40,623 nucleotides of DNA from an uncultured Bacteroidales bacterium (lineage in GTDB: Bacteria > Bacteroidota > Bacteroidia > Bacteroidales > UBA3824). Positions 1 through 7,849 of this stretch are shown here, piece after piece (position 1 is the stretch's first letter; every line of letters begins with the position of its first letter). The notes beneath the pieces are model-generated. The model had not been told where the DNA came from and searched no databases. It saw only the letters and a program-made list of their open reading frames with translations. Location of the stretch: positions 1-40,623 of the forward strand of contig CAJOGF010000053.1 in NCBI GenBank assembly GCA_905233995.1. The letters are read 5' to 3'. The position numbers and the translations under genes are program-made.

Positions 1-615
1 TCGTTTGCGGTTTTGTTTTTGCTTGTTATGCTGTCAAAATTGCTGAAAAATAATCTTACTTTGCTTATCATGGGAATGATGATAAGTTATCTTTCTGGGG
101 CTTTGGTTAATGTTCTTAATTTTTTTGCTGACGAGGAGAGCCTAAAAAACTTTACTGTTTGGACTTCAGGCAGTTTTTCAATGGTAAGTGTGGAAAATCT
201 AAAAGTTTTTTTGCCGATTTTGTTGACCTTTTCGTTTATTGCGTTTCTTTTTGTTAAACCGCTAAATCTTCTGCTTTTGGGCGAAAATTATGCGTTAAGT
301 CTTGGTGTTGATGTTGAAAAAACAAAAACATTGTTGCTTTTTATTTCAGGAGTTTTAACCTCTTTTGTAACGGCTTTTTGTGGACCTGTTTCTTTTATTG
401 GCTTGTGTGTTCCGCATATTGCAAGAATTATTCTCAAAACCTCTGATCATAAAAAACTCTTGCCTTTTACTATCGTTTTGGGTTCTTGTATTGCCTTGAT
501 TTGTAATGTATTGACGATTTTACCGGCGCAAAGAGGAATCCTTCCTCTAAACGCCGTAACGCCAATTTTTGGAGTTCCTGTTATTGTTTACGTCTTGATT
601 AAAAAATCAAGATAA
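1..615 (+). CDS. FecCD/BtuC-family ABC transporter permease, C-terminal part
   Basis: This is the C-terminal ~204 residues of an inner-membrane permease of the iron-siderophore/haem/cobalamin ABC importers. The frame is open at the left window edge, so the true start lies upstream; the family is usually 330-350 residues. Several hydrophobic helices are visible. The segment [15 protein letters not shown] is the FecCD/BtuC loop that contacts the ATPase subunit, and the [20 protein letters not shown] tail is the usual family ending. The substrate cannot be told from this fragment; the ATPase and binding protein would be expected upstream. The last 9 bases overlap the 3' end of the convergent obg, so there is no room for a terminator between them. 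Confidence 0.9.
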   Translation, partial: SFAVLFLLVMLSKLLKNNLTLLIMGMMISYLSGALVNVLNFFADEESLKNFTVWTSGSFSMVSVENLKVFLPILLTFSFIAFLFVKPLNLLLLGENYALSLGVDVEKTKTLLLFISGVLTSFVTAFCGPVSFIGLCVPHIARIILKTSDHKKLLPFTIVLGSCIALICNVLTILPAQRGILPLNAVTPIFGVPVIVYVLIKKSR

Positions 616-1614
616 TTCTAAAGAGTTTTCTTTTTCAAGAAGTTCCCAAATACCGAAAACCAATTGTTTTAGTCCTTGTTTTGAAAACGACGAAAACATA
701 TAACACGGCAAATCTTGCGGCAGTGTTTTTTTGATTCCTTCAAGGATTTCTTGGTCTGCGAGGTCGCATTTTGAAATTGCCAAAATCCTTTTTTTGTCCA
801 ATAATTCGGGATTGTATTTTTTGAGTTCATTAAGCAGAACTTCGTAGTCTTTTCTTACGTCGTTGCTATCGGCGGGAATAAGGAAAAGCAAAAGAGGATT
901 TCTTTCAATATGACGCAAAAATCTCAGTCCCAAACCTTTCCCTTCTGATGCACCTTCTATGATGCCCGGAATGTCAGCCATTGCAAAACTATGTTTGCCG
1001 TCAACGTCTACGATTCCGAGTTGTGGTACAAGTGTTGTGAAAGGATAGTCAGCGATTTTTGGTTTTGCAGCCGAAATACTCGATAGCAAAGTTGACTTTC
1101 CAGCGTTTGGAAATCCTACCAAACCAATATCTGCTAAGACTTTAAGTTCAAGAATTTTCCAGCCTTCTTCGCAGTCTTCTCCCGGCTGAGCGTAGCGTGG
1201 TGTTTGGTTTGTTGACGATTTGAAATGTACGTTTCCTAAACCGCCGCGTCCGCCTTTTGCAATTATTTCAGTTTGATTATCTTCAGTTATTTCAAAAAGT
1301 ATTTCACCCGTTTCGGCATCTTTTGCAACCGTTCCGAGTGGTACTTCTATGATAACATCTTTGCCGTCTTTGCCTTTCCATGTATCGCGCATACCAGAAA
1401 CACCGTCTTCAGCAATTATGTGTTTTTGATATTTTAAATGAAGCAGAGTCCAAAATTGTTTGTTACCTTTTACAATTATGCTTCCGCCTTTGCCGCCGTC
1501 GCCGCCATCGGGACCTGCTTTCGGACGGTATTTTTCTCTTTTTAAGTGCGCACTCCCTGCGCCTCCTCGTCCTGATTTTACGTATATTTTAACGTAGTCT
1601 ATAAAGTTGTCCAT
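607..1614 (-). CDS. obg: Obg family GTPase (ribosome assembly)
   Basis: Obg/CgtA is an essential GTPase acting in large ribosomal subunit maturation. The 335-residue protein starts with the glycine-rich Obg fold (about residues 1-160, with [15 protein letters not shown] and [11 protein letters not shown]). The GTPase domain follows: G1 GFPNAGKST near residue 167, DIPG as G3, and SKCD in place of the canonical NKxD as G4. The frame ends soon after the GTPase domain, so the optional C-terminal OCT domain is absent. The ATG start fits the conserved N terminus. clpX lies 28 bases upstream on the same strand, so co-transcription is possible. Confidence 0.96.
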   Translation of the reverse strand: MDNFIDYVKIYVKSGRGGAGSAHLKREKYRPKAGPDGGDGGKGGSIIVKGNKQFWTLLHLKYQKHIIAEDGVSGMRDTWKGKDGKDVIIEVPLGTVAKDAETGEILFEITEDNQTEIIAKGGRGGLGNVHFKSSTNQTPRYAQPGEDCEEGWKILELKVLADIGLVGFPNAGKSTLLSSISAAKPKIADYPFTTLVPQLGIVDVDGKHSFAMADIPGIIEGASEGKGLGLRFLRHIERNPLLLFLIPADSNDVRKDYEVLLNELKKYNPELLDKKRILAISKCDLADQEILEGIKKTLPQDLPCYMFSSFSKQGLKQLVFGIWELLEKENSLELS

Positions 1615-1642
1615 AATGTTTTCTTAAAATAATTTTTTCTTG

Positions 1643-2899
1643 TTATGATTGTGCATAGCGTAAGAAATCCGCATTTGCAAGTTTTTCTTTCGCTAATTCT
1701 AATGTTACTGTATACGATGAAATATTTTGCGAAGGTATGTTGTACATAACATCAAGCATAATCGTCTCACAGATAGAACGTAAGCCTCGTGCGCCGAGTT
1801 TAAATTCTACGGCTTTGTCCACAATATAGTCAAGGACTTCTGGCTCAAAGTTCAAATCCACGTTATCCATCTTGAAAAGTTTCAAGTATTGACGGATAAT
1901 CGCATTCTTGGGTTCGGTAAGAATATTTCTTAACGCTTGCCTATCAAGAGGTTCAAGAAACGTCAAAACAGGAAGTCGTCCAATAATTTCGGGGATTAGT
2001 CCAAACGATTTTAAGTCCGTTGGAGTTATGTATTGAAGCAAATTGTCTTTGTCAATTTTGCCTGTCTCTCTTATTGAGTTGAAACCTACAACCTCGGCAT
2101 TGAGTCTTTGTGCTATTTTTTTCTCAATTCCGTCAAAAGCACCGCCGCAGATAAAAAGAATATCTTTGGTGTTGACAGAAATCATTCTTTGTTCTGGATG
2201 TTTTCTGCCGCCGTTTGGTGGGACGTTAACAATGCTACCTTCGAGTATTTTCAGAAGTCCTTGCTGAACGCCTTCTCCCGATACGTCTCTTGTTATTGAC
2301 GGATTATCGCCTTTGCGTGCTATTTTGTCGATTTCATCAATAAAAACTATTCCTTTTTCGGCGAGTTCCACATTGTAGTCGCAGGCCTGAAGCAGACGGG
2401 TTAAAAGACTTTCAACATCTTCGCCTACATAGCCGGCCTCGGTAAGGACTGTTGCGTCAACAATAGTAAACGGTACGTTCAAAAGTTTTGCAATTGTTTT
2501 GGCTAACAGAGTTTTACCCGTACCCGTTTGACCAACCATTATGATGTTGGATTTTTCAATTTCAACTTCATCTGAGTTGTTTTTTGTCCGTTGAGGTTTT
2601 TGATTAAGACGTTTATAATGATTGTAAACGGCAACGCTCAAAGATTTTTTTGCATTTTCCTGACCGATAACGTATTGATCAAGATATTCTTTTATGTCCG
2701 AGGGTTTATATTTAAAGGAAATTCCTTCCTTTGAGGATTTTCCAGCGGAGTTTTGACCATCGAATTGTTCCGTGGTTATCTGATACGCTTGCGTTGCGCA
2801 AAAATTGCATATATTGGCATCTATGCCTTGTATAAGCATATCTACCTCACTTTTGGCACGACCGCAAAAGTTACATCTGGTTATGGTCTGTTTTGACAT
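1643..2899 (-). CDS. clpX: ClpX, ATP-dependent unfoldase of ClpXP
   Basis: ClpX is the AAA+ unfoldase that feeds substrates to the ClpP protease. The 418-residue length is normal. The N-terminal C4 zinc-binding domain is complete (Cys9, Cys12, Cys31, Cys34). The AAA+ core shows Walker A GQTGTGKT, the pore loop GYVG just after it, Walker B IVFIDEID, and sensor-type regions towards the C terminus (GARGLRSICE). clpP is not adjacent in this window. A Bacteroidota-type -7 box is found upstream on the minus strand at 2931-2938. Confidence 0.97.
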   Translation of the reverse strand: MSKQTITRCNFCGRAKSEVDMLIQGIDANICNFCATQAYQITTEQFDGQNSAGKSSKEGISFKYKPSDIKEYLDQYVIGQENAKKSLSVAVYNHYKRLNQKPQRTKNNSDEVEIEKSNIIMVGQTGTGKTLLAKTIAKLLNVPFTIVDATVLTEAGYVGEDVESLLTRLLQACDYNVELAEKGIVFIDEIDKIARKGDNPSITRDVSGEGVQQGLLKILEGSIVNVPPNGGRKHPEQRMISVNTKDILFICGGAFDGIEKKIAQRLNAEVVGFNSIRETGKIDKDNLLQYITPTDLKSFGLIPEIIGRLPVLTFLEPLDRQALRNILTEPKNAIIRQYLKLFKMDNVDLNFEPEVLDYIVDKAVEFKLGARGLRSICETIMLDVMYNIPSQNISSYTVTLELAKEKLANADFLRYAQS

Positions 2900-2930
2900 A
2901 ATCGTATTATAAATATTTTTTTCAAGTGCG

Positions 2931-2938
2931 CAAAGTTA
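2931..2938 (-). promoter_or_regulatory. -7 promoter box (TAnnTTTG) for clpX
   Basis: On the minus strand this reads TAACTTTG, matching the Bacteroidota -7 consensus, 32 bases before the clpX ATG. No good -33 TTTG is seen at the right distance, so the call rests on one box. Confidence 0.4.
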
Positions 2939-3017
2939 TAAAAAATTTTTTTTACCGTATGGATTTTTTTGCACGTTTAAGAAAAAAATATTTTCTTTGC
3001 ATAAAAAAATATCTTGT

Positions 3018-4472
3018 ATGAACTTTTTTTTTGAACTTATTGATGTTGAGCCTTTCGTTTACGGTTTAGAATTTAAAAACCGTATTAATTTGAAAGTATC
3101 TAAAGGCGAACACCTTTGCGTTGTTGGTCCAAACGGGTCAGGAAAAACAAAATTTGGCGAAATGCTTTGTGGAAAAGTGCCTATTAGAGCCGGCAAAGCG
3201 TTGTTTTCGTTTTTGCCTTCTGGTTCTGGTTATGTTAAAGACAAGGTCATAAAAGTAGGTTTTGAGTCGGCGTACACAATGGCTGACTATTCAAATATGT
3301 ATTATCAGCAAAGATTTTCTTCCACCGAAAACGAATGGAACTCGCTTGAAAACAAAAAAATGCCAACAGTAAAAGATTTGTTGGATAATTTAAATGGTGA
3401 AAGTAAATCGTTTTGGATAGAAAAACTTCGTCTTGAACAATTATTTGATAGAACATTGATAATGCTTTCGTCGGGAGAGTTAAGACGTTTTCTTATCGCA
3501 AACATTCTTATAAAAAAGCCTGAAATCATCATTTTTGACAATCCTTTTATTGGTCTTGATGTTCAAAACCGAAAAGAATTGAACGAACTTTTCAAAGAAA
3601 TTTCCTTGACTCAACAGATGATTTTTTTAGTTCCTGATGTTAACGAAATTCCTGAAGTTTCTAAGACAGTTTTACCTTGCAAAAATTTGGAATTTTTCGA
3701 TAAAATGTCAAAAGAGGAATTTTTGGCGGACAAAAGTTTTCAGCAATTTATTTTTGAAGATAAATTTTCGTCTTCGGGAACTCTGTTAGAGCCGTATCAT
3801 TCACTCAATAGGGATTTTAAGTACGCTGCTATTTTAAAAGGCATCAGTATCAAATATCCTAAAAGAACGCTTTTTGAAAATCTTAATTGGGAAATCAAAA
3901 AAGGAGAAAAATGGATTCTTTCGGGTTCTAACGGTAGCGGAAAGTCAACCCTTTTGAGCCTAATAACTGCCGATAATCCTCGTAGTTATAATATGGACAT
4001 AACTCTTTTTGACAGAAAACGAGGCACAGGCGAAAGCATTTGGGACATCAAAAAAAGAATTGGGTATATTTCGAGCGAAATGCACCTTTATTTCCGAGAA
4101 AACCAACTTTGCAAAAAGGTTGTTGCTTCTGGTTTTTTTGATACTCAAGGGCTTTTTAGAGAGTGTAGCCCTCAACAATTTGAAATGGCATGTCGTATGT
4201 TGGAGATTTTCGGAATTGGAGGTTTGTCAGAAAAACCTTTCTTAAAAATTTCCGACGCAGAGCAGAGAATTGTATTGCTTGCAAGAACAATGATAAAAAA
4301 TCCTGACCTTTTGATTTTGGACGAGCCTTTGCATGGTCTTGATCCTATCAACAAAAAAAGAGCGAAATATCTTATTGATATGTATGCCGCACAAGAGGAT
4401 AGGACATTGGTTTTTGTAACGCATAATTCAGAAAACATTCCTTCTTGTATTACAGACACTTTTAAATTGTAA
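3018..4472 (+). CDS. ModF-like protein with two ABC ATPase domains
   Basis: This 484-residue protein is soluble, has two fused ABC ATPase domains and lacks membrane segments. Domain 1 has Walker A GPNGSGKT, signature LSSGE and Walker B IIIFDNP. Domain 2 has GSNGSGKST, a degenerate signature ISDAEQR and Walker B LLILDEP followed by LHGLDP. The ending (FVTHNSENIPSCITDTFKL) resembles the E. coli ModF/PhrA ending, so the ModF family fits best. ModF's role in vivo is poorly known; a molybdate link is only by family name, and no modABC gene is nearby. The ATG at 3018 is preferred over a TTG seven codons upstream. It is divergent from clpX. Confidence 0.82.
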   Translation: MNFFFELIDVEPFVYGLEFKNRINLKVSKGEHLCVVGPNGSGKTKFGEMLCGKVPIRAGKALFSFLPSGSGYVKDKVIKVGFESAYTMADYSNMYYQQRFSSTENEWNSLENKKMPTVKDLLDNLNGESKSFWIEKLRLEQLFDRTLIMLSSGELRRFLIANILIKKPEIIIFDNPFIGLDVQNRKELNELFKEISLTQQMIFLVPDVNEIPEVSKTVLPCKNLEFFDKMSKEEFLADKSFQQFIFEDKFSSSGTLLEPYHSLNRDFKYAAILKGISIKYPKRTLFENLNWEIKKGEKWILSGSNGSGKSTLLSLITADNPRSYNMDITLFDRKRGTGESIWDIKKRIGYISSEMHLYFRENQLCKKVVASGFFDTQGLFRECSPQQFEMACRMLEIFGIGGLSEKPFLKISDAEQRIVLLARTMIKNPDLLILDEPLHGLDPINKKRAKYLIDMYAAQEDRTLVFVTHNSENIPSCITDTFKL

Positions 4473-4478
4473 ATTTTT

Positions 4479-4509
4479 TTTGGCGGAAAGTTTTATTTAA
4501 TTATTTTTG
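4479..4509 (+). promoter_or_regulatory. Bacteroidota promoter for aroC-lpxH
   Basis: TTTG at 4479-4482, a 19-base spacer, then TATTTTTG at 4502-4509 match the -33/-7 consensus of Bacteroidota primary sigma factor promoters. The site begins just after the stop of the ModF-like gene and would give a leader of about 40 bases before the ATG at 4556. Confidence 0.65.
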
Positions 4510-4555
4510 CGTTTTGTATAAAAAGGAAAAATGAACTTGATTAATATTTTTGTTT

Positions 4556-5501
4556 ATGAATACATTCGGTAGGTATTGTGGTTGACGGTTGTCCGGCAGG
4601 AATACCTTTGACAGAAGAGGATTTTCTTGAGGATTTGTCGCGAAGAAAGTCAGGGCAAAAAGGTACAACACCAAGAAAAGAAGACGATTTGCCAGAATTG
4701 CTTTCAGGTGTTTTTTCGGGAAAGACAACGGGTGCGCCTATTGCAGTTCTTTTTAGAAATAATAATACTAAAAGTAAGGATTATAGTCAGTTGTTCAATC
4801 ATCCAAGACCCGGACATTCTGATTTTGTGGCAAGAATAAAGTACGGTGGGTTCAACGATTATACGGGCGGAGGACATTTTTCTGGAAGATTAACTTTGGG
4901 GCTTGTAGCAGCCGGTGTGATTGCCAAAAAAGTATTATCGCCGGTAAGCATAACTTCAAAAATTCTTGAAATAGGCGGTACTGCCGATTTCGACAAAGCA
5001 TTAAATTTGGCTCAAGAAACCAAAGATTCAATCGGCGGACTTATTGAATGTACAGTGTCAGGATTGCCTGTTGGCTTAGGTGAGCCTTTTTTTGGAAGTG
5101 TTGAATCAGTAATTAGTTCAATTGTCTTTTCTATTCCAGCGATAAAAGGTATTGAATTTGGAGCCGGATTTAATGTTGTGAAAATGACGGGTAGTTTCAA
5201 CAACGATTGTATTCTTGATTCTTCTGGCAAAACTGAAACTAATAATTCAGGTGGTATCAATGGTGGAATTTCCAATGGTAATGATATTGTTTTTAGAGTG
5301 GCAGTAAAGCCGACACCGTCGGTATCGCTTCCTCAAGAAACATATAATTTTAGTACGGGAAAGGTTGAGCCACTTGTTGTAATAGGACGACATGATTTGT
5401 GTGTTGCTCTTAGAGTTCCGCCCGTTTTGGAGGCTGCTGCTGCTGTTGCCTTAGCCGATTTGAGTTTGATTGCACAAAAAACTCCAAGAGTTTTTTGTTA
5501 A
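4556..5501 (+). pseudogene. aroC: Chorismate synthase, N-terminal frame-breaking deletion
   Basis: Chorismate synthase makes chorismate from EPSP at the end of the shikimate pathway. From 4560 onward the frame reads HSVGIVVDGCPAG, then KGTTPRKEDD, NNNTKSKDY, RPGHSDFV, GGGHFSGRLT and GRHDLCVALRVPP, all hallmark segments. The expected beginning is damaged: the ATG at 4556 reads MNTFGR then runs to a stop, while the main frame has a stop at 4557-4559. The signature with FGESHG, including a catalytic histidine, is missing. Restoring 47 bases would give one 330-residue frame. A GTG at 4578 could start a shortened 307-residue product lacking this motif, which should be inactive. It may be true decay or a local sequence error. 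Confidence 0.85.
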
Positions 5502-5563
5502 ATTACGAATTTTGAATTACGAATTTTGAATTTTTAATTTTTAATTGTCAATTGTCAATTATT
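5501..5563. repeat. Array of nine AATTNNN heptamers
   Basis: The whole gap between the aroC stop and the lpxH ATG is nine consecutive 7-base units that all begin AATT. The three variable bases are, in order, ACG, TTG, ACG, TTG, TTT, TTT, GTC, GTC, ATT. The first unit overlaps the last base of the aroC stop codon. Two related arrays occur at 36350-36412 and 37725-37759. Confidence 0.85.
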
Positions 5564-6307
5564 ATGGCTTATTATTTTGTATCTGATTTTCATTTAGGTT
5601 CGCCAAACAAAGAGATTTCTTTGGAAAGGGAAAAACGTGTTATTCGTTGGTTGGATTTTATAAAAACCGACGCAAAAGCGTTGTTTTTGCTTGGCGACAT
5701 TTTTGATTATTGGTACGAATGGAATAATGTTATCCCCAAAGGCTTTTATAGATTTTTTACCAAACTCGCCGAATTAAGAGAAATGGGAATTGAAATCAAT
5801 TATTTCACTGGCAATCATGATGTTTGGCAATATCATTATCTTCACGATGAATTTGGGATTAACGTTTATTCTAAGCCTTGTGCTTTTAATCTTGAAGGGA
5901 AAAAAGTTTTTTGTGGACACGGCGATGGATTAGGAAGCAATAGTTTGGGATATTTTATAATAAAATCAATTTTTACAAGTAAATTTTTGCAGTTTTTGTT
6001 TTCAAACTTTTTCCATCCAAATCTTGCGATGTGGATAGGTTTTTATTGGAGCCGTCATCGACATCAATACGATAGAAAAACTTTTCCGTTTCAAGGCGAA
6101 AACGAGCATATTATAAAGTATATTAGAAAAATAATGTCGAAAGAAAACGCTGATTTTTATATTTTCGGACATCGACATATTGAAACGGAAATGTTTTTGA
6201 ACGAAAATGTTAAATATCTAAATACTGGTGTTTGGTACAGAAATTCTCCGTATGCTGTTCTAAAAAACAATGAGATAACTTTGCAACATTTTGAAGAGGA
6301 AAATTAA
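5564..6307 (+). CDS. lpxH: UDP-2,3-diacylglucosamine diphosphatase (LpxH-type)
   Basis: This is a calcineurin-like metallophosphoesterase of 247 residues, the fourth step of lipid A synthesis (UDP-diacylglucosamine to lipid X plus UMP) at the inner membrane face. All metal-binding motifs are in order: DFHLG near residue 7, LLGDIFDYW near 45, GNHDVW near 86, CGHGDGLG near 120 and FGHRHIE near 203. The ATG at 5564 gives the classic MAYYFVSDFHLG start; a TTG four codons upstream is not needed. It follows aroC through the heptamer array and is probably co-transcribed with it. LpxK for the sixth step lies at 10763, so lipid A genes are scattered. Confidence 0.88.
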   Translation: MAYYFVSDFHLGSPNKEISLEREKRVIRWLDFIKTDAKALFLLGDIFDYWYEWNNVIPKGFYRFFTKLAELREMGIEINYFTGNHDVWQYHYLHDEFGINVYSKPCAFNLEGKKVFCGHGDGLGSNSLGYFIIKSIFTSKFLQFLFSNFFHPNLAMWIGFYWSRHRHQYDRKTFPFQGENEHIIKYIRKIMSKENADFYIFGHRHIETEMFLNENVKYLNTGVWYRNSPYAVLKNNEITLQHFEEEN

Positions 6308-6325
6308 AGCAAAATTCACTATTCT

Positions 6326-6359
6326 TTTGCCTTAACATAAAAGATTGAAAATACTTTTG
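6326..6359 (+). promoter_or_regulatory. Probable promoter for the TPR-protein gene
   Basis: TTTG at 6326-6329 and TACTTTTG at 6352-6359 are separated by 22 bases, slightly longer than the usual 19-20. The site lies 22 bases before the ATG at 6382. Confidence 0.45.
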
Positions 6360-6381
6360 TATCAAAAAATTAGTAGTTGAT

Positions 6382-7632
6382 ATGAAAAGAATAGTATTAT
6401 TTTTTGCGTTTTTGCTTTTAGGTTTTGGACTTAAAGCCCAAAACGATGAATGTATGGTAAATTATTCCATTTATAAAGAATTTGTGAATGTGGAATCGTA
6501 TTCTAATGCTGTAAATACATATAGAAAAATTTTTCAGGATTGTCCAAAGTTCAACAAAATTATTTATATAGATGGCGTTAAAATATATAAAGGTCTTATT
6601 GCCAAAACCAATGATAATAATTTGATAAACGCGTATGTTGACACGATAAAATTGATTTATAACCAAAGAATTGAAAACTACGGAGAAAAACCACAATGTC
6701 TTAGTCGTATGGCTTTTGATGTTATGAAACTAAGAAAATCGGACACTGCTTATATGGAAGCCTTTTCACTTTTTGATAGTTCGGTTAAGCAGTTTGAAGG
6801 TAATGCCGATTTAGGCACGTTGACAGCGTATTTTCAACTTGCCGTAACACTTTCCACCCAAAAAAAATTGTCAAATGAAAAGTTATTTTCCGTTATTGTT
6901 CCGCAACTTTTAATTATAAAACAGAACAATGAAAAGGAAAAAGAAGAAAAATTGGTTGCTTACTTAAACAAGAATTTGTCAAAAGTATCAGGTTATAAGG
7001 AAACATTTGACAAACTTTTTGTTGAAAATTATTCTGTAAATTCAGATATACCATTTATTGTCAATCTAAGTTCTGTTATGAGCGATTTAGATTGTATTGG
7101 TAATCAATTATATGCGCAATGTGCAGAAAAACTATACAACGATAATCCGTCTGCGCTTTCAGCCGTTTTGATTGCTCGTTACTGCAAAAAAAACAAAGAG
7201 TACGACAAGGCTGCTGAATATTATTCAAAGGCTGTTGATTTGGAGGAGGATGCTAATAAAAAATCGTTGTACCTTTATGAGTCGGCACTTGTGGCAAATT
7301 ATCAGAAAAAATATTCTTTGGCAATTTCGTTTGCAAAGAAATCTTTGGAACTCAATTCTCAAAATGCAAATGCTTATCTGTTGATAGGTGCAGTTTACGG
7401 CTCTAATGCTTCTCTTTTTGCTCATCGTCAAATCTATTGGGTTGCTGCCGATTATGTTGAAAAAGCCAAAAAAACTGACATCTCTTTGACAGAGCAAGCC
7501 GATGAATTGTTGAAAAAATATTCGGCTCTTTTCCCTAACAAAGAAGATGCTTTTATGCACTCTGTTAAGTCGGGAGATGTGGTTAAAATAACTGCATTCG
7601 GTACTGAAACTACAACTGCAAGATTTTTGTAA
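6382..7632 (+). CDS. Exported TPR-repeat protein of unknown function
   Basis: The 416-residue protein has a clear signal peptide (about residues 1-20, ending LGFGLKAQ), so it is exported to the periplasm or outer membrane. The body is rich in helices. TPR-like units are readable in the C-terminal half, for example ARYCKKNKEYDKAAEYYSKA (about 268-287) and LVANYQKKYSLAISFAKKSL (about 303-322). No enzyme motif was recognised. Such proteins usually act as scaffolds; its partner is unknown. It has its own likely promoter and is followed by a separate transcription unit. Confidence 0.75.
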   Translation: MKRIVLFFAFLLLGFGLKAQNDECMVNYSIYKEFVNVESYSNAVNTYRKIFQDCPKFNKIIYIDGVKIYKGLIAKTNDNNLINAYVDTIKLIYNQRIENYGEKPQCLSRMAFDVMKLRKSDTAYMEAFSLFDSSVKQFEGNADLGTLTAYFQLAVTLSTQKKLSNEKLFSVIVPQLLIIKQNNEKEKEEKLVAYLNKNLSKVSGYKETFDKLFVENYSVNSDIPFIVNLSSVMSDLDCIGNQLYAQCAEKLYNDNPSALSAVLIARYCKKNKEYDKAAEYYSKAVDLEEDANKKSLYLYESALVANYQKKYSLAISFAKKSLELNSQNANAYLLIGAVYGSNASLFAHRQIYWVAADYVEKAKKTDISLTEQADELLKKYSALFPNKEDAFMHSVKSGDVVKITAFGTETTTARFL

Positions 7633-7648
7633 AAAAAGTTAAGAAAAA

Positions 7649-7680
7649 TTTGGTGATACAAAAAAAAGACTTTATATTTG
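7649..7680 (+). promoter_or_regulatory. Promoter of a leader or small RNA upstream of DUF4301
   Basis: TTTG at 7649-7652, a 20-base spacer and TATATTTG at 7673-7680 form a near-perfect Bacteroidota promoter. Transcription from about 7687 would run into the hairpin at 7781-7822 before reaching the next ATG at 7850. Confidence 0.6.
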
Positions 7681-7686
7681 CTTGCA

Positions 7687-7824
7687 GAAAAAAACATAAA
7701 ACCGCAGTGATTGCGATGGATTTTTCTTTAGACTAAAATTGTTTTCATATCTTGTTTGATTTTAAGTGTTATTTTTTTTGAAAAAAGTCCGGAATGTATT
7801 TTGAATTTTGCCGGACTTTTTTTT
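7687..7824 (+). ncRNA. Candidate small RNA or attenuated leader
   Basis: The stretch is bounded by a strong promoter ending at 7680 and a strong intrinsic terminator ending at 7822, with no substantial open reading frame between. This gives a predicted transcript of about 135 bases that could be an independent small RNA or the attenuated leader of the DUF4301 gene. The only start codon noted opens a six-codon frame at 7716-7736. No known RNA family was recognised. Confidence 0.35.
7781..7822 (+). terminator. Intrinsic terminator, 12-bp stem
   Basis: A perfect stem pairs 7781-7792 with 7811-7822 (core AGTCCGG/CCGGACT) around an 18-base loop and ends in a run of T. It lies about 150 bases after the TPR gene and 27 bases before the DUF4301 ATG, so it ends a leader or small transcript rather than sitting at a gene end. 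Confidence 0.75.
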
Positions 7825-7849
7825 AACTATAACTGAAAATAAATTGTTT

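Noticed and set aside
4578..5501. aroC as a normal gene starting at GTG 4578
   Set aside because: This start removes the FGESHG signature with a catalytic histidine, and the remains of the true start are readable just upstream in another frame.
5501..5563. Heptamer arrays as CRISPR arrays
   Set aside because: Units are 7 bases with no spacer-repeat alternation and no cas gene is present.
7716..7736. Six-codon leader peptide before the DUF4301 gene
   Set aside because: No run of regulatory codons and no clear ribosome-binding site; a frame this short is expected by chance.
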